A stretch of DNA of 59,239 nucleotides from Oceanospirillum multiglobuliferum (GCF_900167095.1 NZ_FUXG01000017.1:1-59239), one strand, 5' to 3'. Positions 1 through 9,429 are shown, counted from the stretch's first letter. Numbers and translations are program-made. The notes: generated from the letters alone by a model not told the origin.

Positions 1-22
1 AATTGCCCGTGAGGCTTGACCA
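1..22 (+). rRNA. 23S rRNA, 3' end only
   Basis: The first bases, ending in CCGTGAGGCTTGACCA, match the conserved 3' end of gammaproteobacterial 23S rRNA (E. coli ends in ACCGTGAGGCTTAACC). The rest of the gene lies left of the window, so this is the tail of an rrn operon. The exact 3' end is uncertain by a few bases. The stretch up to the first 5S gene is the 23S-5S spacer and holds no gene. Confidence 0.8.
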
Positions 23-185
23 TATAACACCAAAGCAGTTTTTGACTTGCTTAACAATCGACGGATACGTCAGAGATTACAAGCGACAAGCTCAGGCTTG
101 GACGTAAGAATACAAGATACGAACAAAGTAGAAAGTCTAATAACAGATAGGCTTAATTGGCAGACATTCAATCTACACCTTTTTT

Positions 186-302
186 GCTTGACGACAATAG
201 CGTATTGGAACCACCTGATCCCTTCCCGAACTCAGCAGTGAAACGGTACAGCGCCGATGGTAGTGTGGGGTCTCCCCATGTGAGAGTAGGACATCGTCAA
301 GC
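186..302 (+). rRNA. rrf: 5S ribosomal RNA, copy 1
   Basis: About 117 nt with the 5S hallmarks: complementary ends GCTTGACGA/TCGTCAAGC (helix I), the CCCGAACTCAG segment of loop C, and the GTGTGGGGTCTCCCCATGTGAGAG arm seen in two parts (TGTGGGGTC and CCCCATGTGAGAG). It lies about 160 bp after the 23S 3' end, the normal rrn order, and is followed at once by a strong hairpin terminator. The ends are set by helix pairing and may be off by one or two bases. Confidence 0.95.
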
Positions 303-313
303 GCCTTATATAG

Positions 314-346
314 AACCCCAGTCTAGCGATAGACTGGGGTTTTTTC
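314..346 (+). terminator. Rho-independent terminator of 5S copy 1
   Basis: An 11-bp perfect stem ACCCCAGTCTA / TAGACTGGGGT with a GCGA loop is followed by six T. It sits 11 nt after 5S copy 1. Confidence 0.9.
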
Positions 347-454
347 TTTAAGTAGAGAAGCCAGATTTTATTTTTCTGTTTGCAGCGGCTCTCAAAGTAT
401 TTTGTCAGTGCTTTTTACCCTAAGCTATTAGGGGGAAAAGTCTGAACCTGTTTT

Positions 455-571
455 GCTTGACGACAATAGCGTATTGGAACCACCTGATCCCTTCCCGAAC
501 TCAGTAGTGAAACGGTACAGCGCCGATGGTAGTGTGGGGTCTCCCCATGTGAGAGTAGGACATCGTCAAGC
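455..571 (+). rRNA. rrf: 5S ribosomal RNA, copy 2
   Basis: Second 5S gene, same length as copy 1 and differing from it by a single base (CAGTAGTG here against CAGCAGTG). Helix I, loop C and the GGGG/CCCC arm are intact, so it should fold normally. It starts 269 bp after copy 1 and also has its own terminator. Extra 5S genes at the end of an rrn operon are known (E. coli rrnD, vibrios). Since a terminator stands between the copies, transcription of copy 2 needs read-through or a promoter in 347-454; I see no clear promoter there. Confidence 0.93.
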
Positions 572-583
572 GCCTTATTATAG

Positions 584-616
584 AACCCCAGTCTAGTGAT
601 AGGCTGGGGTTTTTTG
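584..616 (+). terminator. Rho-independent terminator of 5S copy 2
   Basis: Stem ACCCCAGTCTA / TAGGCTGGGGT (one G-T pair), loop GTGA, then a T run. It differs by two bases from the terminator after copy 1, which shows that the whole 5S-terminator unit was duplicated. Confidence 0.9.
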
Positions 617-698
617 CGTTTAAGGGTATCTTCCGTGAAGTGTGTTACGTTTAGTAGGCGGTAGATGGACGAATAAGGTATTAGAGATGGTCGATTGA

Positions 699-731
699 GA
701 GCACACATTGACGAGGTGTCAAAATGTGCTC
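699..731. repeat. Inverted repeat downstream of psd
   Basis: Imperfect 14-bp inverted repeat, GAGCACACATTGAC and GTCAAAATGTGCTC, with a 5-nt loop. It lies 27 bp beyond the psd stop, in the gap between the rrn operon and psd. Neither side has a T run, so it is not a classic terminator; it may protect the psd mRNA 3' end. Confidence 0.5.
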
Positions 732-757
732 AGAGTGGTAGGCGTGATGTTATAGCG

Positions 758-1636
758 TTACTGTTCGACGGGCGTCGTTTGACCAATTTGGCCAAAATAC
801 TCTCCCATACGGGTTGGAGTACCGGGTGCAATGCTGTCTAGGAATGATGCCATTTCGACACCGTATAGCATCACGATTGTTGAACCAAGCTTAAAGCGCC
901 CTAGCTCATCACCTTTCTCTAAACGAAGAGGTTGAGGATTTTCAGGGTAATCGGTTACGTCAACTTGCCGTGAGAGAGGCGTCACTTGCCCAGCCCAAAC
1001 CGTTTCGATACTGGCTACGATCATTGCGCCAACCAATACCATCGCCATAGGGCCGTGCTCAGTATCAAAAATAGCTGCCACACGCTCGTTACGAGCAAAT
1101 AGGCCATTTACATTCTCGGTAGTCGCAGGGTTAACTGAAAACAGTCGCCCTGGAATATGAATCATCTGGCGCAGAGTGCCTGCAATCGGCATATGTATAC
1201 GATGATAGTCTTTCGGTGACAGATAAATTGTTGCAAATTGACCTCCCATGAAAGGCGCTGCACGATCAATGTCGCCACCCAGTAGCTCTTGAACAGAGTA
1301 ACTATGCCCTTTGGCTTGGAAGATCCTTCCATATTCAATGCAGCCTAACTGACTGACCGTTCCGTCAACAGGGCAGGCAATGCTGTTTTCTAGAGCACAA
1401 ATTGGACGAGCGCCAGCTTTTAGTGGTCGAGTAAAAAACTCATTAAAGTTAGCGTAGGCCTGAGCATCGGGTTGCTCTGCTTCAGACATATCCACCTTGA
1501 ATGTTTTAATGAACTGCCCAATCAGCTTGTTTTTCAGCCAACCTATTTTAGTTTCTGCCAGAAAGCCCACTAAACGAGAGATTAAGTGGTGTGGCAGTGG
1601 ATATTGAATCCATGCAAAGAGTTGTTTTTTATTCAC
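758..1636 (-). CDS. psd: Phosphatidylserine decarboxylase proenzyme
   Basis: Converts phosphatidylserine to phosphatidylethanolamine at the inner membrane, the last step of the main phospholipid's synthesis. The 292-residue length fits bacterial type I Psd. Visible marks are PVDG with Asp91, the DYHRIHMP segment with His145/His148, and the self-cleavage site LGST (residues 250-253), where Ser252 becomes the pyruvoyl cofactor of the alpha chain. The start lies 9 bp after the stop of the sulfurtransferase gene, so the two probably form one leftward operon, the same pairing as known in Pseudomonas. Nothing abnormal is seen. Confidence 0.96.
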   Translation of the reverse strand: MNKKQLFAWIQYPLPHHLISRLVGFLAETKIGWLKNKLIGQFIKTFKVDMSEAEQPDAQAYANFNEFFTRPLKAGARPICALENSIACPVDGTVSQLGCIEYGRIFQAKGHSYSVQELLGGDIDRAAPFMGGQFATIYLSPKDYHRIHMPIAGTLRQMIHIPGRLFSVNPATTENVNGLFARNERVAAIFDTEHGPMAMVLVGAMIVASIETVWAGQVTPLSRQVDVTDYPENPQPLRLEKGDELGRFKLGSTIVMLYGVEMASFLDSIAPGTPTRMGEYFGQIGQTTPVEQ

Positions 1637-1645
1637 CGAGAAACC

Positions 1646-2476
1646 TTAAGATTCAATAGGAGTGTCTTTGTGATTGCCCCATTCATTCCATGAACCATCG
1701 TAGGCACGTACTTGTTTGAAGCCGAATATTTTACCTAATAGCCAAGTAAAACCAGAGCGGTGATGAGACTGGCAGTAAGTTGCAATCTCTTGATCGATAC
1801 TCAGTCCAACCGTTTCAAGCTCTGTAATTACTTCTGCCATATCACGAATGCGTAGTGCATTATCTTTGTCCATCGCTCTTGTCCACTCATAATGAACGGC
1901 TGTAGGAATATGCCCTCCACGAGTAGCTTTGACGTCAGTGCCTGCATACTCTCCTGCAGAGCGAGCATCCCAGACGGCAAATTGACTTTGGCCTAGCTTG
2001 TCTTTGAGCTCATCTAACTCAATGCGTTCAACCGGATTGATAATAGCTGCTTCATATACGCTGGCGATTGGCTGAACGGATTCTGTTTGCTGAGCTTTCT
2101 CATCTGCACGCCAAGCTAAAATACCACCATTTAGGTAGCTGTAACGGCTATGTCCCATCACCTCTAAGGTCCAGAGTAAACGTCCTGCCCAGCCGCCGCC
2201 CTCATCATCATAGGCCACCACATGAGTGTCGCGGGTGAGTCCTAATTCTGAAAAAAGCGCGCTGAGTTGATCAATGCTTGGTAGTTTATTTGCAACAGGT
2301 GCTTGGCCACAAAAAAGGCGTTTAAAGTCTAGAAAGATAGCCCCTGCTACATGACCTTGGTCATAACACTCACGAGTGCAGGAAACGTCAATAATCAGTA
2401 GGTTTTTCTGCCCCAATGCGGCTTCTAGTTGATCGGTATCAACCAATAGCGGCAGAATATTGGCTTCAGAGCGCAT
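1646..2476 (-). CDS. rhdA: Thiosulfate sulfurtransferase (tandem rhodanese)
   Basis: A 276-residue protein of two rhodanese domains. The N-terminal one (about 10-125) is inactive-type; the C-terminal one (about 155-270) carries the active-site loop CQSHHRSG with Cys235. That loop resembles Azotobacter RhdA (CQTHHRS) rather than the CGSGVT-type loop of mercaptopyruvate sulfurtransferases, so thiosulfate or another persulfide donor is the likelier substrate. It is cytoplasmic, with no signal peptide. First gene of the leftward pair with psd and divergent from motA. The physiological sulfur acceptor cannot be told from sequence. Confidence 0.88.
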   Translation of the reverse strand: MRSEANILPLLVDTDQLEAALGQKNLLIIDVSCTRECYDQGHVAGAIFLDFKRLFCGQAPVANKLPSIDQLSALFSELGLTRDTHVVAYDDEGGGWAGRLLWTLEVMGHSRYSYLNGGILAWRADEKAQQTESVQPIASVYEAAIINPVERIELDELKDKLGQSQFAVWDARSAGEYAGTDVKATRGGHIPTAVHYEWTRAMDKDNALRIRDMAEVITELETVGLSIDQEIATYCQSHHRSGFTWLLGKIFGFKQVRAYDGSWNEWGNHKDTPIES

Positions 2477-2553
2477 AGATTTCTCCGGTTAAAATCAAAA
2501 TCTGTTATAGATGGCTGATGCATCGTTTGTGGCTAATACATGAAATAATGTGC

Positions 2554-2569
2554 TGGCCTGTATTTTGAC
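2554..2569 (+). promoter_or_regulatory. Weak sigma-54-like promoter candidate for motA
   Basis: TGGCCTG-TATT-TTGAC has GG and the second element at sigma-54 spacing and shares 13 of 16 bases with the candidate in front of flgB, but it has GA in place of the conserved -12 GC and lies about 207 bp before motA. The rest of the 299-bp rhdA-motA gap shows no other site I can support. Confidence 0.22.
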
Positions 2570-2775
2570 TCATTATTAAGCCTTGGCAAACTAAAGATAA
2601 AATGCCAAAAATATAATGCATATAAGCTTACTAGATCATTGCATGCTTTTGGCGAAGATACACTCTAATACAATTTTAGACAAAATGCCCTTTCAGCTAA
2701 TGATTGAGCACAGTACACTCGATGAGAGTAAATCGGTATGTATTAGGCTCATAGGGAATTTAAGGACTTAGCACG

Positions 2776-3627
2776 ATGTTATTGATTATTGGTTCATTAA
2801 TAGTGTTAGCCAGTGTGGGTGGTGGGTATGTGCTATCACATGGCTATTTGCCGATGCTTTGGCAACCATATGAGATGATCATCATTTGTGGCGCAGCACT
2901 TGGTGGTTTTGTTATCTCAAATAGCAAGCATACGTTGATTGAAGTATTTAAGTCGTTACCTAAATTAATCACGGGCTCAGGGCTGAACAAGGCTCTGTTT
3001 ATGGACTTGCTTAGTTTGATGTATGACTTATTCACTAAAATCCGTAAAGAGGGGGTAATTGCAGTTGAGGCAGATATAGAAGAGCCAGACCAAAGCCCAA
3101 TTTTTGCAGGTTATCCTGCCGTTTTTAAGCATAAGGTACTGATAGAGTTTGTCTGTGACTATATGCGTCTGATCAGTTCAGGCAATATGCAACCCCATGA
3201 GCTAGAAAGCTTGATGGATGCTGAGATTGAAACCATACAGCATGAATTAGAAGAGCCTGCGCATGCTGTTACCAGTGTTGCAGATGCCTTGCCTGGCTTT
3301 GGTATCGTTGCTGCGGTATTAGGCATCACGATTACGATGCGTGATATTTCTGCTCCACCAGAAGTGCTTGGGATGCATATTGCCGCAGCACTAGTAGGTA
3401 CATTTCTAGGTATTCTACTTTCTTATGGATTTGTGGGGCCAACCGCGATAGCCATGAAGAATGAAGCCCATGAAAAAGTGAAAGCTTTTGAGTGTGTTAA
3501 GGCTTGCTTGATTGCCAACATGAACGGCCTGCCACCACAGATGGCTGTAGAGTTCGGTCGTAAAATGTTATTCAGCTCTGTGCGTCCAAGCTTTAACGAG
3601 CTGGAAGAGCACGTTCGCTCACGTTAA
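2776..3627 (+). CDS. motA: Flagellar motor stator protein MotA
   Basis: Membrane half of the proton-driven stator that turns the flagellum. The 283 residues hold four hydrophobic segments (about 1-20, 32-50, 168-190, 202-222). Residues match E. coli MotA even in number: Arg90 and Glu98 in the cytoplasmic loop that contacts FliG, and Pro173 and Pro222 by the ion channel. motB follows after 14 bp. It is a MotA-type unit; a second, PomA-type set elsewhere is not excluded. Placement beside rsgA and orn is as known in Pseudomonas. Confidence 0.95.
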   Translation: MLLIIGSLIVLASVGGGYVLSHGYLPMLWQPYEMIIICGAALGGFVISNSKHTLIEVFKSLPKLITGSGLNKALFMDLLSLMYDLFTKIRKEGVIAVEADIEEPDQSPIFAGYPAVFKHKVLIEFVCDYMRLISSGNMQPHELESLMDAEIETIQHELEEPAHAVTSVADALPGFGIVAAVLGITITMRDISAPPEVLGMHIAAALVGTFLGILLSYGFVGPTAIAMKNEAHEKVKAFECVKACLIANMNGLPPQMAVEFGRKMLFSSVRPSFNELEEHVRSR

Positions 3628-3641
3628 CGGTTACGACACCC

Positions 3642-4772
3642 ATGGAAGAAAGTAAAAACATCATTATTAAGCGGGTGAAAAAGGTACAAGGCGGTCATCA
3701 TGGCGGCTCTTGGAAGATCGCAATGGCCGACTTTGCCATTGCCATGATGGCCTTTTTTCTCTTGATGTGGCTGTTGGCTAATACCACTAAAGAGCAAAAG
3801 ATTGAGCTAGAAAAGTTCTTCACTGACCCAGTAGGTTATATGGATAAAGTTGGGCGTTTAACCGCGATCGACTTTGGTGGCTCTCCTTCGATGCTGCAAA
3901 ACAATAATCCTAGTGCTGACTCTGAGATGATTGAACAAACACAGATGCTCAATCAAGACCAGCCAGAGCAATTGGCCGCAGGTATTAAAACCAATGCTGA
4001 AGTGTTGGATGCCTTGCAGAGTACGTTGATTCAGACGGTTGCAGAAAGTGAGACGTTAAAGCAATTCAAAGATCAATTGTCGATTGAAATTGCCCCCGAT
4101 GGTCTACACATCCAAATTGTAGACAGTAAGTTGCGTCCGATGTTTGATCCCGGCAAAGACGAGCTGAAGCTCTACTTTGCTGAAATTCTGTTGCAACTAG
4201 CACCTGTTATTGCACAAGTGAATAACAAGATCAGTGTGAGTGGGCATACAGATGCCAGTAATTATAGCGACCGCGATCACTTTAGTAATTGGGAGCTTTC
4301 TGCTCAGCGTGCCAACGCTGCACGTAGAATGTTGGTTGAAGGCGGTTTGCCGGAAGAGCATGTGGCGCAGGTTGTAGGTTTTGCCAGTTCACAACTTTTT
4401 GATCCCACAAGGCCCACAGATGCCATTAATCGTCGTATTGAGATTGTTGTGCTGAATCGCCCTACTCAAGAGGAGATTGATGAAAGTACAGGAGATGTCA
4501 ACTCGCTGAGTCCAGAGCAAGAGGCGCGTATGAAAGCGGGTGAGCAGTTCCTTTTAGATAGTAAAAAGCCTGAGAGTAAGCCTTACGATAGTACTGATAA
4601 CCCTAAACCTGCCGAGCGTAAACGAGCAGAAAGTACAGCGGGTGATTTAAACGAAGGGCGTAATTCGATCGCACCAAAAGCAGATGTAAAACCTAACGAG
4701 GTTTTTAACTCGTTGGAGTCTATTTTATCTAAGCCTGAGTCGCCTTATGTACCACCACCTGAGGTCAGGTAA
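3642..4772 (+). CDS. motB: Flagellar motor stator protein MotB
   Basis: Peptidoglycan-anchored half of the stator. A basic cytoplasmic start is followed by one membrane helix (about 27-50) with the proton-carrying Asp30 in WKIAMADFAIAMMAFF. The plug region comes next, then an OmpA/MotB peptidoglycan-binding domain (about 140-272) with SGHTDAS and an NRRIEIVV end. The last ~100 residues are a Pro/Glu/Lys-rich, probably disordered tail ending in PPPEVR, longer than in E. coli MotB (376 against 308 residues). Co-transcribed with motA; a strong terminator follows. Confidence 0.95.
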   Translation: MEESKNIIIKRVKKVQGGHHGGSWKIAMADFAIAMMAFFLLMWLLANTTKEQKIELEKFFTDPVGYMDKVGRLTAIDFGGSPSMLQNNNPSADSEMIEQTQMLNQDQPEQLAAGIKTNAEVLDALQSTLIQTVAESETLKQFKDQLSIEIAPDGLHIQIVDSKLRPMFDPGKDELKLYFAEILLQLAPVIAQVNNKISVSGHTDASNYSDRDHFSNWELSAQRANAARRMLVEGGLPEEHVAQVVGFASSQLFDPTRPTDAINRRIEIVVLNRPTQEEIDESTGDVNSLSPEQEARMKAGEQFLLDSKKPESKPYDSTDNPKPAERKRAESTAGDLNEGRNSIAPKADVKPNEVFNSLESILSKPESPYVPPPEVR

Positions 4773-4794
4773 ACGGTTTTAGGCCTAAGTCTCA

Positions 4795-4830
4795 CAAAGC
4801 ACCACTCGTTTGAGTGGTGCTTTGTTTTTT
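4795..4830 (+). terminator. Terminator of motAB, probably bidirectional
   Basis: A 13-bp perfect stem CAAAGCACCACTC / GAGTGGTGCTTTG with a GTTT loop and six T ends motAB. It lies in the 71-bp gap between the convergent motB and rsgA stops and may serve both. Confidence 0.9.
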
Positions 4831-4843
4831 AGGGAGATGAAAC

Positions 4844-5869
4844 TTAAAGCTCATCAAGAGAGTCAATGATACGATGATAGCTTTCAAAGCGCTCTTGACT
4901 GATCTCTCCTGCCTCAAGCGCGCTGATGAGTGCGCATCCTGGCTCGCGTTTATGGCTACAATCCCTGAACTTACAAGTGCCTAAAATAGGATCGAACTCC
5001 CTAAACCCGCTGGCGACCTCTCGGGCGTCCATATGCCACAAACCAAACTCACGAATACCGGGAGAGTCAATTAAATCACCGCCAAAAGGTAGGTGGAAGA
5101 GCATCGCTGTAGTCGTAGTATGCATCCCTTTTCGGGTTTGCTCTGATAGCTCGCCTACTCGAATATTAATGCCTGGTAATAAGGTATTGACCAGTGATGA
5201 TTTACCTACACCAGATTGTCCAACAAACACGCTAATTTTCTGGTCTAGTAGTGATTTTAATAATACTAAGCCATCTTCATCTTGGGTTGAGGCTGTGAGC
5301 ACTTTGTAACCAATGTTTTGATAGCGTTCTGCCATCTCCATCAGCCTAGGTGCATTGTCCTCATTTAACAGATCTGTTTTATTTAGTAATAAAACAGGTT
5401 CGATGCCAGTATTCTCCGCTGCGACAATATAGCGGTCGATCAGATTGGCATGTGCATAAGGCTCAGGGGCAAAGACAATAATAATATAGTCAATATTGGC
5501 TGCGACGGGCTTAAGCTGGCCACGAGAATCTGGACGTGATAGGGAGTTTCTGCGCTCCATACGAGCTTCAACAACACCATCTTGACTAGGGCCGGGTCGC
5601 CATACAACTTTATCCCCAGTCACTAAAACCTCAAGATTAGCACGCATATAGCAACGACTGATCTGCCCCTTGTTCACCCCAGACAGACATTCAACATCAA
5701 CCTGCCGGCCATAGTGAGCAATGATCAACCCTTCTTGCTCGGTGCCCAGTTCCCCTGCATTTAACTGTTGGTCGATCAGACTGTCACGCTTGCCCACACG
5801 GGAGGCGCGTTCGTTTTGAATTTTCTCAATTCGCCATTGCTGGCGGCGATTCAGTTTTCTTTTGCTCAT
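4844..5869 (-). CDS. rsgA: Small ribosomal subunit biogenesis GTPase RsgA
   Basis: Late 30S assembly factor whose GTPase is stimulated by the ribosome. It has the family's circularly permuted G domain: after an OB fold (about 45-110) come G4 NKTD (163-166), G1 GQSGVGKSS (217-225) and G3 DSPG (268-271). The C-terminal zinc knuckle is Cys299, Cys304, His306, Cys312. Length 341 is close to E. coli's 350. Transcribed leftwards from the gap shared with orn; the rsgA/orn neighbourhood is widespread in gammaproteobacteria. Confidence 0.96.
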   Translation of the reverse strand: MSKRKLNRRQQWRIEKIQNERASRVGKRDSLIDQQLNAGELGTEQEGLIIAHYGRQVDVECLSGVNKGQISRCYMRANLEVLVTGDKVVWRPGPSQDGVVEARMERRNSLSRPDSRGQLKPVAANIDYIIIVFAPEPYAHANLIDRYIVAAENTGIEPVLLLNKTDLLNEDNAPRLMEMAERYQNIGYKVLTASTQDEDGLVLLKSLLDQKISVFVGQSGVGKSSLVNTLLPGINIRVGELSEQTRKGMHTTTTAMLFHLPFGGDLIDSPGIREFGLWHMDAREVASGFREFDPILGTCKFRDCSHKREPGCALISALEAGEISQERFESYHRIIDSLDEL

Positions 5870-6091
5870 GCTTAAGTTTCAGCCAAAAAGTGAAGCTTGA
5901 TTCTAACGGTTTTCCGTTTTGCTTGCCTGCACCTTTATTTAAAATCCCATCATGGGGTCAAAATCAGCAAAGGCTACTGATTCCCGTCAAATCCCCCTAT
6001 ACTTAGCATCTATTATCAGTTAATACCTAATATTGCTATCCGCAGGGCTTGCTTAGGCTGACGGATCTATTGTGTCAGGAGAATAAAGAAG

Positions 6092-6631
6092 ATGGTTAAC
6101 GCAAATAACTTGGTATGGATAGATCTTGAAATGACAGGCTTAGACCCTGAGCGAGATACCATCATTGAAATTGCCACAATAGTGACGGATTCGGAGTTGA
6201 ATATAATTGCAGAAGGGCCAGTTTTTGCAATAGGTAAACCAAAAGCGCGTATGAATGAAATGGGTGAGTGGTGTACTAAGCAGCATGGCTCTTCAGGTTT
6301 AACACAGCGGGTCTTAGAAAGTACTGTAACGATGCAAGATGCTGAGCGTCAGACAATTGCCTTTTTGGAACAGTATGTAGGGAAAGGGCAATCACCTATG
6401 TGTGGTAATAGTGTGCATCAAGACCGCCGTTTTTTATGCAAAGAGATGCCTCAGCTTGAACAATTTTTTGACTATCGCCACTTAGACGTAAGTGCAGTGA
6501 AAATTTTAGCTAAACGCTGGTATCCAGATGTGGCAAAGGGCTTGAAAAAGAGCGGCTCCCATTTGGCAATGGATGATATTCGAGACTCGATTAATGAGTT
6601 ACGCTATTACCGTGAGAACCTTCTAAAGTAA
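6092..6631 (+). CDS. orn: Oligoribonuclease
   Basis: 3'-5' exonuclease that finishes RNA decay by cleaving dinucleotides, including pGpG, the product of c-di-GMP breakdown; that matters in a window with three EAL proteins. The DEDDh set is complete: Asp11 and Glu13 (WIDLEMTG), Asp111 (SVHQD), His157 and Asp162. The 179 residues match the family. The start has an AGGAG site about 12 bp upstream. A terminator follows at 6661. Confidence 0.97.
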   Translation: MVNANNLVWIDLEMTGLDPERDTIIEIATIVTDSELNIIAEGPVFAIGKPKARMNEMGEWCTKQHGSSGLTQRVLESTVTMQDAERQTIAFLEQYVGKGQSPMCGNSVHQDRRFLCKEMPQLEQFFDYRHLDVSAVKILAKRWYPDVAKGLKKSGSHLAMDDIRDSINELRYYRENLLK

Positions 6632-6660
6632 GTGTGTAGTTGTTAGCCCTAAGTTGATTG

Positions 6661-6693
6661 AAGCCAGAGCAGATTAAGTGTTCTGGCTTTTTT
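6661..6693 (+). terminator. Terminator of orn
   Basis: An 11-bp stem AAGCCAGAGCA / TGTTCTGGCTT (one G-T pair) is followed by a T run. It touches the end of the convergent queG gene, whose stop lies at 6692. Confidence 0.8.
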
Positions 6694-7792
6694 ATTGATG
6701 CTGATGAAGTGCCCAGAGGACATGCTCTTGCACCAACGGTGATTCATGATCTAGCCGTGTATTTAGAGCTGATAGTACCTCATTGCTTGTCGGTGCATTA
6801 CCGAGTGCCACGGCGATATTACGCAGCCAACGCTCATAACCTGCTCTGCGAATAGGTGTGCCTTCAGTTTTACTGAGAAAGGTCTCTTCATCCCACGCAA
6901 ATAGTTCAACAAGGTCTACACGGTCTAGGTTATGACGAGGGCTAAAGTCTGTTTCTTGAGTATGTTGGCTGAAACGGTTCCATGGGCAAGCCAGTTGGCA
7001 GTCATCGCAACCAAATATACGATTACCAATCCCTTTTCTCAGGGGCTCCGGTATAGCGCCCTTTAGCTCAATAGTGAGATAAGAGATGCAGCGTCGAGCA
7101 TCTAACAGCTTATCGCCCACAAAAGCCTGAGTTGGGCAGACTAAATGGCACTGTCGACAGGAGCCACAATGATCTTTGGGATAAGGTTGGTCAACGGGTA
7201 GAGCTAAATCAATTAAGATTTCCCCTAAGAAGAAAAAAGAGCCTGCTTTGGGGTGTATCAGCATGGTGTTTTTGCCTATCCAACCCAACCCTGAGCGCGT
7301 TGCTAAAGCACGCTCTAGTAACGGGGCGCTGTCTACAAAGGCACGATAGCCTAAGGGTTTGATTTCCTGTTCGATTTGCTTCGCCAATTGGGTTAACCGC
7401 TTGCGAATTAGTTTGTGATAGTCACGTCCCAAGGCATAGCGTGAGATATAGGCTTTATCTTTTTGGCTTAAAAGTGTAGTGGTTTCAATATCAGCAGGTA
7501 AGTAATCCATGCGCGCAGTGATGACTGTTTGAGTACCTTCAACCAACTCATTTGGGCGGCTACGCTTATGACCATGACCAGCCATATAGCTCATTTCACC
7601 ATGATAATCATTGTCAATCCAAGCTTGCAGATATTGCTCATGTTCTGCCAGCTCAGGCTGTGCAAACCCAATCTGTTGAAAGCCTAGCTCACGCCCCCAA
7701 ACTCGAATTTGCTCACGGAGGGCAAACCGATCTTGCTCAGTGGTTAATGCCTTTAAGGGATGGCTTTGTGAAGTAAAAATTTCTGCTGACAT
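6692..7792 (-). CDS. queG: Epoxyqueuosine reductase
   Basis: Last step of queuosine synthesis: cobalamin-dependent reduction of epoxyqueuosine in the anticodon of tRNAs for Tyr, His, Asn and Asp. The 366-residue protein has the conserved Asp154 (FVDSAPLLER) and two 4Fe-4S motifs, CGSCRQCHLVC (Cys209, 212, 215, 219) and CDDCQLAC (Cys262, 265, 269), followed by the HEAT-like C-terminal region. Monocistronic and divergent from nnr. The stop falls inside the orn terminator stretch, so the two convergent genes are tightly packed. Confidence 0.95.
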   Translation of the reverse strand: MSAEIFTSQSHPLKALTTEQDRFALREQIRVWGRELGFQQIGFAQPELAEHEQYLQAWIDNDYHGEMSYMAGHGHKRSRPNELVEGTQTVITARMDYLPADIETTTLLSQKDKAYISRYALGRDYHKLIRKRLTQLAKQIEQEIKPLGYRAFVDSAPLLERALATRSGLGWIGKNTMLIHPKAGSFFFLGEILIDLALPVDQPYPKDHCGSCRQCHLVCPTQAFVGDKLLDARRCISYLTIELKGAIPEPLRKGIGNRIFGCDDCQLACPWNRFSQHTQETDFSPRHNLDRVDLVELFAWDEETFLSKTEGTPIRRAGYERWLRNIAVALGNAPTSNEVLSALNTRLDHESPLVQEHVLWALHQHQ

Positions 7793-7899
7793 ACTGATAT
7801 AATGCCGAGAGTCGCAATCAAAAAAAGAGCGGCCAAGCTTAAAGCATTAAAGACGTAACTCAAGCATTGTCTCTAATATCAAAGTGTAAAGGTGTTGAT

Positions 7900-9429
7900 A
7901 TGAAAGTTTGGCCTATTCATGAGCGTTTATATAGCGCTGCGCAAGTGAAACAGCTTGATCAGCTCACCATTCAGTCTGGTACAGCTGGTTTTGAACTGAT
8001 GAAACAGGCTGGCCGTACCGCTTTCAGACACTTATTACGTAAGTGGCCTAATTGTGCATCTGTGACTCTGTTCTGCGGTTCTGGTAATAATGCGGGTGAT
8101 GGTTATGTGATGGCTGTTTTGGCCAAAAAACAGGGCCTGCAAGTACAGCTGGTTGCAGTTACTGATCCTGAATATTTAAAGGGAGAGGCCCAGGAGGCTT
8201 ACCAATGGGCTTTAAGTTGTGGGCTTAGTGCTCAAAGCTGGCCTATTAGTGCAGAATCTATTGAGGGCGATGTTATTGTGGACGCCTTGCTTGGAACGGG
8301 GCTGACAGGTGAGGTACGTGCGCCTTTTTCTGAGGTGATCGAGCTGATTAACCAGCACCCTGCTTCGGTTTTATCTGTTGATATTCCTTCAGGTCTTTGT
8401 GCAGATCGAGGTGCAGTTCTGGGTTGTGCCGTAAAAGCGGATTTAACCGTCACTTTTATTGGGAAAAAACTGGGTTTATGGACAGGGCAAGGCCCTGCGT
8501 TATGTGGTGAACGTCGCTTTGAACCGCTGTTAGTGCCAGACTCAGTACGACAGTTAGTTCCAATGACTGCTCAAATGGTCAACCCTGAATCTATTCCTCG
8601 TTTGCTAAAGCCTCGCTCTAGAACTTCACACAAAGGTGATCATGGTAGAGTGTTAGTTGTTGGTGGTGATTATGGTTATGCGGGGGCTATTTTATTAGCA
8701 GCGCAATGCGCAGCACGCTCTGGTGCAGGCTTGGTTAAAGTCATGACGCGACCTGAACATGTAGCGGCCTTAGTGGCACGTCAGCCTGAATTAATGGTTG
8801 AAGGTATTACGTCAGTACACCAACTGGATCAATGGCTGAGTTGGTGTGATGTGGTGGTATTAGGGCCTGGGCTTGGTCAAAAAGGATGGGGGCAGCAAAT
8901 TTGGCACAAGGTCATGCAGGCGAATTGCCCAAAGGTATTGGACGCCGATGCGCTTAATTTAATGGCAAGTAAAAAGGCAATGCTGGCTCGATTACAAGCA
9001 GAAGGGCTTAATAATTGGGTGTTAACTCCTCACCCAGGAGAGGCTGCGCGCATGTTGCAAAGCTCTGTTGCAGAGGTTGAGTCTGATCGGCCATTGGCAG
9101 TTGCCAATATCCAGCGGCATTATGGCGGTGTTGTTTTATTAAAAGGTGCGGGAACTTTGATCCGTTGTACAGATCGATTATCTGTTAACAATAGTGGTAA
9201 CCCCGGAATGGCCAGTGGTGGCATGGGCGATGTATTGTCAGGCTTGATTGCTGCACTTCTAGCACAGGGCTTAGCAGCCTATGAGGCGACTTGTTTGGCG
9301 GCTCAAGTGCATGGCCTAGCGGCTGACCAGCTGGCCAAACAGTTTGGTGAGCGGGGATTGTTAGCCGCAGATCTTATTCAGCCTATTCGAGTATTACTAA
9401 ACCCGGAGTGTGAGTTAAATGCCGTTTAA
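7900..9429 (+). CDS. nnr: Bifunctional NAD(P)H-hydrate epimerase/dehydratase
   Basis: Repairs damaged NAD(P)HX. The N-terminal half (about 1-215, YjeF_N) with GSGNNAGDG is the epimerase; the C-terminal half (about 220-500, kinase fold) with SGGMGDVLSG is the ADP-dependent dehydratase. I start at ATG 7900 (MKVWPIHERLYS), which has AAAGGTG 7-8 bp before it; an in-frame TTG at 7867 would add 11 residues without a better ribosome site. tsaE overlaps the end by 11 bp, so the two are translationally coupled, as in E. coli and Pseudomonas. Confidence 0.93.
   Translation: MKVWPIHERLYSAAQVKQLDQLTIQSGTAGFELMKQAGRTAFRHLLRKWPNCASVTLFCGSGNNAGDGYVMAVLAKKQGLQVQLVAVTDPEYLKGEAQEAYQWALSCGLSAQSWPISAESIEGDVIVDALLGTGLTGEVRAPFSEVIELINQHPASVLSVDIPSGLCADRGAVLGCAVKADLTVTFIGKKLGLWTGQGPALCGERRFEPLLVPDSVRQLVPMTAQMVNPESIPRLLKPRSRTSHKGDHGRVLVVGGDYGYAGAILLAAQCAARSGAGLVKVMTRPEHVAALVARQPELMVEGITSVHQLDQWLSWCDVVVLGPGLGQKGWGQQIWHKVMQANCPKVLDADALNLMASKKAMLARLQAEGLNNWVLTPHPGEAARMLQSSVAEVESDRPLAVANIQRHYGGVVLLKGAGTLIRCTDRLSVNNSGNPGMASGGMGDVLSGLIAALLAQGLAAYEATCLAAQVHGLAADQLAKQFGERGLLAADLIQPIRVLLNPECELNAV

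Noticed and set aside
47-708. Short ORFs over the rRNA region in both directions
   Set aside because: They lie over the 5S genes, spacer and terminators, have no ribosome sites, and mirror each other because of the 5S duplication.
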